Positions 55,728 through 64,000 of a stretch of DNA of 64,000 nt are shown one piece after another (positions within the stretch are counted from its first letter, which is position 1; the number at the start of each line of letters is the position of its first letter). The stretch lies in assembly GCA_958510825.1 (NCBI GenBank), contig OY294049.1, positions 33,322,774 through 33,386,773 on the forward strand, written 5' to 3'. Both the position numbers and the translations under genes were made by a program. The notes beneath the pieces were generated by a model that was not told the DNA's origin, searched no databases, and was given only the letters and a program-made list of their open reading frames with translations. This DNA comes from Brachypterus glaber (lineage: Eukaryota > Arthropoda > Insecta > Coleoptera > Kateretidae).

Positions 55728-56489
55728 AGTACCGGGCGTATTTCTAGTTATAGTCCAGTCCTCAAGTTAATAAAAGAAGCTTTACCTGGAAATAATTCAG
55801 AGAGTTTAGATTTTTGTTTTATTGGGTAGGGTTTAAAGCAAATAAACAATTTTGCGACATTGAACTCGATTTCGAACTGTCATTTTTTCAACGTATTTTT
55901 CACAAAAAACGGACTTTATAAAATATATCAAGAAGAAAATAAAGAAATCTCCAACATTTTTTATGTCATGTATTTTTTTGTACGACTTATAGTTAATGCA
56001 CGCACCGTCTTAAACATTCCACTGTAGGGTTTTAGATTTTTCTTTATAACTTGGTTAGGAAGGTTTTTTTATGCTTAATACAATGGTGATTCAATCGAAA
56101 ATCGGTTTACTCGAGATAATGGAGCACAAATGTGTGAATTATTAAAAAAAAATAATAATTTTACGTAAATTAAAAAGAAAGTACCAGATAGATTTTTTAA
56201 TTTTCACCCAAAATGTTCTAAGGAGCATGCCTAACCGACAATAAAGAACAATGTTGGTTTTTCGAAAAAAAAAATCTAAAAACCTATTTTAAAAATCCGT
56301 TTTTTGTGAAAAACACGTTAAAAAATAACAGTTCCAAATCGAGTTCAATGTCGCAAAATTGTTTTTTTTTATTTGCTGCCATTAACACTACCCAATAAAC
56401 CGAAAATCAAAACTCCTTGAATTATTTCCAGGTAAAGGCTCTTTTATTGACCTGACGACTGGACTACAACTGGAAATATGCCGGGTACT
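55728..56489. mobile_element. ~760 bp fold-back element
   Basis: AGTACCGGGCGTATTTC … GGAAATATGCCGGGTACT. Arms of about 200 bp: GCGACATTGAACTCGATTTC and its inverse near 56337; TTACCTGGAAATAATTC and its inverse near 56415. Non-coding. Confidence 0.85.
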
Positions 56490-56508
56490 GATTATAAGAA
56501 ACAAATGT

Positions 56509-57034
56509 AAAGACCACTTTACACGGAGCAATTTGTACGCAAGTTTGATGCTATGCAAGTTTGCTGCCAGATATAGCATGAGGACAATTGGACATTGATT
56601 TGCCTTTTCACGGAGCAAGTTGTACGCAAGTTTGGTGCTATATATTGTAAGGTAAACAGTGCTGCCAACCAGACAATTTTGACGTGTCTCTGCGTTTGTT
56701 GACAAAAACATAACCTAGCATTTGCTTTTTTAAGGAAGTTTTTTAGTTAAACAGACCGACCTATTATTAATAATAATAATTATTAACATGTGCAGTTGCT
56801 ACTATATTAGTAAAATGAAATCGATTTGGTAACTTTTTTTCCAGGTTGGTACCACGAAAATAACCGTAAAACTTGCGTGAAAATCGCCGAAAAATAGAAC
56901 ATGTTCTAAATAATTTGATGGCACGAAAATGGCCTCAAACTTGCCTGAAGGCATGCGCAGTGACTGAATCATTCTTGCAACAAACTTGCATAGCATCAAA
57001 CTTGCGCACAAATTGCTCCGTGTAAAGTGGCTTT
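56509..57034. mobile_element. 526 bp TIR element with 5 bp TSD
   Basis: AAAGACCACTTTACACGGAG … CTCCGTGTAAAGTGGCTTT, inverted for about 55 bp, flanked by AATGT on both sides (56504-56508, 57035-57039). AGTTTGGTGCTA/GTTTGATGCTAT repeats occur inside. The short TSD differs from the TA rule of most other elements here. Non-coding. Confidence 0.75.
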
Positions 57035-57039
57035 AATGT

Positions 57040-58182
57040 AATGCATGCTATGCTTCGCTGATTACTCTAGATTGGGCCCATGGGGCGTAGGTAGTTATTG
57101 AAAATTATTGTTTAATTTCTATCTAATTATTTAAATTTTGTTGTGTAAATACAGCATTTTTGAGGTTTTAAATATTTACATTTTTATTTTCTTCAAAAAA
57201 CACCGATATATTTACATATTTATAGTTAACATGTATATGTAATAATAATTCGGCAAAATTATTCCGAAATCCTATGTTTCTGTGTTTATTTTCAACGTTG
57301 ATGAGTCATAACTGAATTTATTCCGATTAATGATTATTATAAATAAATATGACCTACAATAAATTATTATAAATAAATATCTTAAATTTTTTAAGATTAA
57401 TCGTAAATTTAAAGGACATTTAGCCTCCTTTAAGGGTTTTATAAAGGACAAAGCACAGAAATAGAAAATAAAGGACTGTTCTTTGAAATAAAGGACGGTT
57501 GACAACCCTATTTGTAGCAGTCTTTCCTTTCAACACCAAATCTTAGGTAAGGTAATCTTCCAAGAAAACTTGAATCTCACCTTACTTTGAATGGTAAGAC
57601 CCTTAAATCTAAAAATTGATATAGGTAATCGAAAATAAAACATTAAAAAAAAGGAAGTGGCTATTTCCCCGTCCGACGTACACGAAGCTATTTCCACGTG
57701 CAGTATTTTTTTTACCGATTTTTAGAGTTTTTAAGGTATGTTTTTCGTCAAAATTGTATTTTCCTTGTTTAAATGGGGGGCTACGCTCCCCCATTAGCAT
57801 CAAATACACGAAACAAACGAAAAAATCAAAACTAACCAAAGAATTAGGTTATGTTACGTCTGACATGAAGATAGCTACAAATAAAAAAATCTAAATTTTA
57901 TTTTATAAAATAAATAAATTTTCGTTCAATTTAATTTAATTGCGTTTCCTTCCTTATAGCATTAAAAAGTAAACATATATGTAATTAAATTATTAATTTA
58001 ACATAAATTTAAATATTTTAAATGAATAGGCCTAGCAGAGAATGCTTTTATATAAGGTATTGGCTAAACAGTTTAATTAATCCTAATTTCAAACATATGT
58101 TTGAATATGTTGCATCATATGATGCTAGGAGTTAAACTTTATTAATTTCTGCATAAATCAAGGGTAAAAAAAAAACAATATA
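57040..58182. other. Intergenic, nothing recognised
   Basis: Short frames only. 57640-57720 is slightly GC-richer, with no recognisable content. Confidence 0.45.
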
Positions 58183-58591
58183 TCGCACCCTGGCAAGAAT
58201 CACAACTCAAAAATGCACGAATTTGAGATAATCCCTAATTCAAAAGTATATGAAGGTGTTTAAAGTGTATAAAATAAGTAAGTAGTAAAGGTATAGTTTG
58301 ACGCACGGATCTGTGGCTACGGGAAATATGTTTGGAATGTGTGTGCAAGTGGGAGGCCCATTGTAAGCACGCACGCCTTATAACGCTTTTGACGGAAAGA
58401 AGAGAGCGCGAATGATTCCTCCCCCTTACGTAGGAGACTTTCTTTCATGCGGATAACTATACATGTTGGACTAATTTCCCTTTCTAAACCATTTGTACTT
58501 TTATTTCACAATGTAAGTGAACTTTATTTTTATTGTACTGTAAAATGAGATTTTTGAGCTGTATTGTAACGTTATTCTCGCCGGGGTGCGA
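58183..58591. mobile_element. TCGCACCC-family element hosting a MITE
   Basis: TCGCACCCTGGCAAGAAT … ATTCTCGCCGGGGTGCGA with TA outside (58181-58182, 58592-58593). Removing the nested 168 bp MITE and one TA leaves about 239 bp, close to the 250 bp relative at 1919-2168. Confidence 0.85.
58294..58461. mobile_element. ~165 bp TA-flanked MITE, copy 3 of 3
   Basis: TAGTTTGACGCACGGATCTG to GATAACTA with TA outside, nested inside 58183-58591, so it is younger than its host. Confidence 0.9.
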
Positions 58592-58677
58592 TATTTATAT
58601 TATATAAAAAAGAACAATATATGTATATTATAATAAAAACATAACAAAATATATTATATTTAAATAGGAAACCTATA

Positions 58678-58703
58678 TTTATTGGTAGATAACTGATTTT
58701 ATT
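58678..58703 (-). promoter_or_regulatory. Poly(A) signals of the BAF-fusion gene
   Basis: On the minus strand AATAAA overlaps the stop codon (about 58698-58703) and recurs at 58678-58683, about 16 bases after it. A very short 3' UTR is implied. Confidence 0.45.
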
Positions 58704-61690
58704 CTAATAAATTAATATTAGGTACTGTTGAATTTTTAAAATTTTCAGTCATCGATGTAAACAAATAAATACAAAATACAATGAAAAATAAATAAATAAA
58801 ATTATGCATCATCATTTTTAAACCGTAATTTTTATTATTTTCTTGCAGGTTTTTCAATTTATATATATTTAAATTTTGATTTTCAATTTTAGTTTCAACA
58901 GAACTTATTTTATCCAATAAATTTATATTTTTTGTAATCATTTTCACACTATTATTTTCAATATTTTGTTTCAACTCATACATAACTAAATTTTGATTTT
59001 CAATTTTAGCTTCTAACGTATTTAGTTTATCCAATAATTTTAAATTCTGATCGTTATTAATGTTTATCTTTGTAATTATAAATTCTTGATATCTTTTAGT
59101 TTTAGTTACTTTGTCTACTAAAACTTTACAAAATTCAGAATTTTGATTGATTTTGGCTTCTTGGCTATCAAGCCAAGTATTTATATTTAGCACTTTGCTT
59201 TCAAAATTTAGAATTATTTTATCGAATTTATTAACAAATGAATCACTTATATTTAAATTTTTTAAAGACTGATTTTCATTTATAAGACATATTCGCTTTA
59301 TTTTTTCTAATTCTGATTCTATTGCCCCCAATTTATCTTTCATATATGATATATCAGAGTTCTCTGTTAATTTGTGTTCTAACACGTTTATTTTTTTTAG
59401 TAAATTTTGAAAATTTAATGAGTTTTCTGTATTTCCTTCTCGGATATAGTTTGAACTATTATTAACTAATTCATTGTTTTTTAAATAAGTCTGTTGGAAT
59501 TTCAATAATTCTGATTCCATCGTCTGCAATTTAGCTTTTAATTCGACCTCTTGTTTTGATTGATTTCTTATATAGTTTAATATTTCGAGTAAATCTTTAT
59601 TTTTCACTGTGGTAGTATTTAAATTAGTTGAACCATTATCTTGAAGGATTGTGGGTGGACAATTTTTGTTGGAATATGAAGTATATGGTCTAGATGGTAA
59701 GGCGCCAAGATGGAAATCCGCAGAACTTTGGTTCGAATTATGTGACATATCCCATTCTTGAATTGCAGTAAAACAACTGCTCGCGTAGTCACTTCGACTA
59801 ACTCCTATTGATGATAACCAATTAATACAAGAACTACGATCCATATTCCTCTTACGAAACTCACTGTACAGTTGAGATGCCTAAAATGAAGTAAATAGAC
59901 TACGTTTACACGAGACTTAACTACCTCATTATATTATACACAGCGCCTGCGCTAGAATAATATAATACGGTAGTTTCAAATTTTCAAATTTTTTCAAAAA
60001 TCGTCCGACAAAAAACACCCGGTGTATTTAAAATAGGGTACGAAATTTCAAGGGGTGATTCTACATCAGAAAAAATGACAAAAAGTTCCTATAAACATAT
60101 GTCTAAAAATGCGTCGTAAGGGACCTAAACCCCTTTGAAAGTGGCTAAAAAATTCGGTAACTCCATTTGTCGCATAGCAGCGTTTTCAAAATATTACATC
60201 AGAGTTGACGTCAAAACATCGCTAGGCGACAAATGGAGTTACTGCTTTCTAGCGTAGTAGGGTAGTATTCGTTGCTATACTGCACGTGAACTAATCTTAA
60301 TAAGGCCCATCTTCGTATGTTATTTTCATGTACTTATTTTAAACAAGTGTGTGCGAAACGGGGGGGCCTTATCAGTTTTTTGTCCCAAACTTTTTTCTAT
60401 GTAACTTTTTTGTAATTTTATCTTTGAAATATGATTTCTCAGGTCAAAATACATAAAAAAGGTTCTGTTGTTGTACTACTTTAGGATTAACCGTTTTCGA
60501 AAAAATTTAATTTGAAGGTGAAATTTCACGGTTCGAGGACGAATAAATGAATACTAAAATATTGAAAACCAAAATTTCAATGATGCAGGGTTATGCTATA
60601 TCAAAAACTAAAAAAAAAGTCTTTGTACATGTAGGTCGAAAAATTGCTTTTAAAGCTACTATGGTCCTTTAAAAGTGGTGCATTTTTAGGAGACCATGGC
60701 TCCCTTAGGATTAATTTTTGGAAGTAACTGTATATGAGGTTTTTTCTTAGTTTTTGATTTAAATTCACCCGGCATTGAAATTTTAGTTTGGACTTTTTAG
60801 TATTTAATTACTCGTCCTCAACCCGTAAAATTTTACTATCAAATTAATTTTTCTCCAAAACGGTTAATTCTACAGTATTACAACAAGAGTACCTTTTTAT
60901 GTATTTTGACCCGAGGCATTGTTTACAAAAAAGTTAGACAGAAAAAAGTTTGGAAGGGGAGCTACGGCCCTTTAAAATTGCACCAAAAATAAGGTTTTTA
61001 ATTAATAACTCTGCTACTCTTTAAGCTAGAGCGACGAGGTTTTTGCATGTATACTAGTATTAATAAGGGTAAATAGTTCCTGTTAATTTATTTTTCGAAT
61101 TTATCCAGACGGACAAAATGTATGAGGCTTAACACATTTTTGTCCCAAACTTTTTATATCTATTTTTTTTTTTTTTTTTTTTGAATTTTTGTAAACAATA
61201 TAAATTCCTTGAGTAAAATAATAAAAAAATGTGATATAGTTTAACACTGTAGGAGCAACCGATTTTTAAAAAAAAAGCAAGTAAGAGGAAGTAACATTTT
61301 GTGCAACCAAAAGTACTTTTACTTTTTAAAAGGCTATTACTCCTTTGATATTAAAAGGTGTTTTGTGTGAAAAACACTTCTTTAATTAGTTTTAATTAAT
61401 GAATCACCCTGCAGCATTAAAAGGGCCGAAGCTCCCTTATGGCTCATTTCCGGACCAACCTTCATAATTTTTTTTTCATATTTTTGGATGTAGAATCACC
61501 TCTTAAATTTTGATCACCCTGTATAATAGTTCCCATTTGAACCCATAACCTGTAACTAAATAAGTTAATTAATATTTACATTTGAGTAACCTGCTCGTTG
61601 TAAGTTGCCTTCGTTAACACGTCCAATGCCGGGCAATTGTCCAACACCCACATTTAAATCAGAATTATGAACAAAGTTTAATTTAGACAT
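58699..61690 (-). CDS. BAF-like domain fused to coiled coil and C-terminal membrane anchor
   Basis: Two exons, 61580-61690 (37 codons) and 58699-59880 (393 codons plus stop); intron 59881-61579 with donor AAT|GTAAAT and acceptor TTCATTTTAG|GC, phase 0. Residues 1-84 align without gaps to barrier-to-autointegration factor: FV at 6-7, VGQLPGIGRV with the helix-hairpin-helix GIG at 21-23, GY at 34-35, F45, WL at 58-59, C73, EW at 79-80 (equivalent to BAF Trp62, Cys77 and Trp84 at a constant offset of four). The splice joins the domain exactly. Residues 83-129 are polar linker, 130-390 predicted coiled coil, 398-411 a hydrophobic span (FIYLFFIVFCIYLF) with a 19-residue tail. BAF binds double-stranded DNA as a soluble dimer of about 90-residue chains. 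A membrane-anchored DNA binder is my inference. The start is the first ATG before the domain. Confidence 0.85.
60016..61521. mobile_element. CAGGGTG-group palindrome filling the BAF-gene intron
   Basis: Right end TTTTGATCACCCTG|TA at 61521; left end eroded near 60016. It shares AATAAGGCCCATCTTCGTAT with 39855-41450 and GGCTCATTTCCGGACCAACC with 47725-48427, and seems to be a mosaic of both. Inverted segments such as GAAAAAAGTTTGG / CCAAACTTTTTTC occur inside. It makes up about 1.5 kb of the 1.7 kb intron. Confidence 0.7.
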
Positions 61691-61761
61691 TTCTATTGTA
61701 TTATTAAACACAGAGTGAATCTGTTACAAACACATAAATATTCTATAACTTATCAGTGCAA

Positions 61762-62362
61762 TAAAACAGGGTTGGCTTCAAAAAAAAATTACGCATAAAA
61801 TAAAAAAAACAAGTGACTGCGGAAGTCGCCTGTCATCATACTTGTAAGTGTTTTTAAATAATCTTTGATAACTGTGAAAAAGTTTTTTTTTTATTTAAAA
61901 AAACTGTTAAAATTTTCATTTATAATTTTTACCGTAAAGTTATTTTTATAAACTTTGGGTCAATAATTGGATAAATAAACTTTTGGCAAAAAAAAATGAA
62001 CCGACTTCTATCTTTAAAAAGTAAAAAATAAAAAATAAGTCGGTGCCAATTTCACCACTCCCTAAATTAAATACTAACAATTATTTTTGTTTTTAAATTG
62101 TTTGCTGTGAAATTTGCACCGACTTATTTTTTATTTTTTACTTTTTAAATACAGAAGTCGGTTCATTTTTTTGCTAAAAGTTTTTATTTTTTACTTTTTA
62201 GAGACACAGAACCTGTAGATTTGTAACTTCATCTAAACTAAATTATAGTTGTCCTCCCATCTGCTGACGTCACAGCGCACTATTAGTAATAAAGATAAAT
62301 TTCTAAAAAATAAATTTAGTAGTATTTTATTTCAGCGCGAAAGAGTCCAAACCAACCCTATT
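61762..62362. mobile_element. ~600 bp TIR element upstream of the BAF-fusion gene
   Basis: TAAAACAGGGTTGGCTTC at the left and ACCAACCCTATTTTA at the right are inverted. A large hairpin (61979-62182) fills the middle: CTTTTGGCAAAAAAAAATGAACCGAC against GTCGGTTCATTTTTTTGC (in part). It begins about 70 bp before the start codon of the neighbouring gene, so it may overlap its promoter. Confidence 0.6.
61979..62182. repeat. ~200 bp hairpin
   Basis: AATGAACCGACTTCTAT and AGTAAAAAATAAAAAATAAG both return inverted, giving a stem of about 75 bp with the axis near 62080. Confidence 0.85.
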
Positions 62363-64000
62363 TTAAAGGAAATACTCAAGAAAATCTTTTTTAAACTTTA
62401 AGCGTTAAGTAATAATCAAATAACGCCTTATGGTATAATCACAAATTTTATAATTTTCTCTTGGTATTTTAATATTACAGGTCCACAGAATCAAGTTTAG
62501 CGGCATTTAAAAGATTTTTAGCCTGCCGTAATATTTAAGTGACCCCTTAATCAATTTATCAGGCTTATCCGAGTTATCCGATCATTTTCTAAAAATTTGG
62601 TTGGTATTAGAACCAAATTAAGCCGGTTTTAAGTAAAATTGCGTTAAAACGATTAGATTTATCTTAATTATCCGGCTTACCCGGCATTATCCGAGCGTCA
62701 AATTAAAACGGGGCCACCTCATGAATGTCCTCTTTAAGTTGCAAAAGGTTTTATCAAATTCCGTTCCTCCGTTCCAAAGTTATGCGGGAACAAATATAAA
62801 AAAAACAAAGTCACACTTCGAATTGATAACCTCCTCCTTTTTTTGGAAGTCGATTAAATAGTAAAAAATGTTAACCATGTAAAATTAGTTTACCAAGGAT
62901 ACATTTTTAAGATAATGCAATAAAATTACATCATAATAATATTATCAATGCTTCCCACGATTTTAACACATTGCCTATTGTTCTTAATAGTTCCAAGTTC
63001 ATAATCTTTTTAGGGTTACGTACCTAATTGCAAAATTCTAGATATTAATCTCGACGGCACTGACTGTTATTTAAGCCTAAGTATTAAGTATGTATATATA
63101 CAGGGTGCCAAAAGAAGTATTGCCTACGAATTATCTCCGTAACCATAAAAGATAACTTTTTAAAATTTACAGAGCTTGTTGAACCGTAAATACCCCCATT
63201 TTGGCATGGTCATTATAAAAAATATCACTTCCAGTCTTTGCGGAAGTGATACCAATTGAACTGAAAGCCTGTATATTTGTTTACATTTTTGGATTCGCCT
63301 TTAAATTCTATTTTCATTGATATATCACAAGATGATATTTGCCTTGAAGATGGCGCCACAGAAGCCAATTTTCATGAAAACAACATGGCGGTCCTATGAC
63401 GTCCATACTGGAATATTTCTGAAAGTTGAAATTTCAAATCTTTTACTCTCTTGACTCAGACCATAGTTGTTTAACGGTTTTGTTTGACGTCTAATACTTA
63501 CTTTGAATTTGAATCTGTTGATAGTTACAATTGTAACTGTCAACAGATATAACCCAGAGACTACAATTTATCTCTGTATAACCTTAAAATCCAAACGAAA
63601 ATAAGAGTCATCTGTGGACAATTCTTCACTCACTTGAACCAATGTAAGCATTATACCAACTTTGAAGCAACAAATATAATTTTTTTCCTCAGGCGCCTGC
63701 TGCCCTATTGTCCCTCCCCAAAACCCGCTTTTATTGATTTATAGGTATGGGTACGTATACGTACGTATACCTATAAGTACTACATGATGTCATAATACTG
63801 GATAATAATTTTTTTATATGGATTAGATAACTCTAAGTAAAAGGAAATTAAAATCAAATTAAAAAAAATATTAGGTTAAGTACTACATGTATACACACGA
63901 TATCGATTAGCATTTAAGAACAATAAATCAGTTACATAACTAATCGATGATTACCAATCATTTGCTCGATTTTCGTAATGTTATATTTTTTTGGCTTAGC
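62363..64000. other. Intergenic; one solo end and two small palindromes
   Basis: CAGGGTGCCAAAAGAAGTAT at 63101, preceded by TA, is a solo CAGGGTG-type left end. ATCTGTTGATAGTTACAA (63513) is followed by its near-perfect inverse to 63548. TATAGGTATGGGTACGTATA at 63740-63775 is a 36 bp near-palindrome. No gene supported. Confidence 0.6.

Noticed and set aside
56388..57011. Minus-strand frames of 107 and 69 codons
   Set aside because: They lie in the arms of a fold-back element and a TIR element and show no protein character.
1..64000. CRISPR arrays, bacterial operons, plasmid origins
   Set aside because: None seen; repeats lack regular spacer structure and the gene organisation is eukaryotic.

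Overview
The window looks like nuclear DNA of an arthropod, most likely an insect; I cannot place it to order. It is very AT-rich, has spliceosomal introns, carries non-LTR (LINE) reverse transcriptases and a Tc1-like DNA transposon, is crowded with short TA-flanked fold-back elements, and has one eukaryotic tRNA-Phe. There are no operons, Shine-Dalgarno sites or CRISPR arrays. A run of 200 N at 15567-15766 is an assembly gap.

Most of the sequence is mobile-element debris. From 0 to 13.9 kb: a fold-back element with two inner hairpins, nested palindromic elements, a decayed Tc1-like transposon (2553-3742), several MITEs and a 5'-truncated LINE (11490-12659). From 14 to 17.3 kb: a well-formed minus-strand host exon, a LINE fragment running into the gap, an intact gene (16035-16775) that looks like a Maverick/Polinton (adintovirus-type) minor capsid protein, and a minisatellite. 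From 17 to 32 kb: mostly AT-rich DNA with a degenerate ~120 bp tandem array, a 64 bp tandem array carrying TGACGTCA and GCCATTTTG in every unit, a TTAA-flanked MITE and a possible very short spliced gene. At 32665-35657: a recent, 5'-truncated LINE with an intact 900-codon frame and a perfect 13 bp target-site duplication. From 37 to 58 kb: more fold-back elements, nested insertions, the tRNA, and one clean but unidentified host exon (46858-46944).

The most interesting locus is the minus-strand gene at 58699-61690. Its two exons join, in phase, into a 430-residue protein: a complete barrier-to-autointegration factor (BAF)-like domain (residues 1-84), a long coiled coil with internal duplications, and a C-terminal membrane anchor. 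BAF itself is about 90 residues, soluble, and reaches the nuclear envelope through separate LEM-domain membrane proteins. This protein appears to combine the DNA-binding fold and the membrane anchor in one chain. Its 1.7 kb intron is almost entirely filled by a palindromic transposon. The domain call rests on a gap-free by-eye alignment and the predicted splice junction; its function is inference.

The mobile elements fall into a few groups by target site: many TA-flanked palindromes ending in CAGGGTG or similar, Tigger/pogo-like elements (CAGT...), a TCGCACCC family, a three-copy ~165 bp family (4.6, 25.9 and 58.3 kb), and one TTAA-flanked MITE. Several are nested, so their order of insertion can be read directly.
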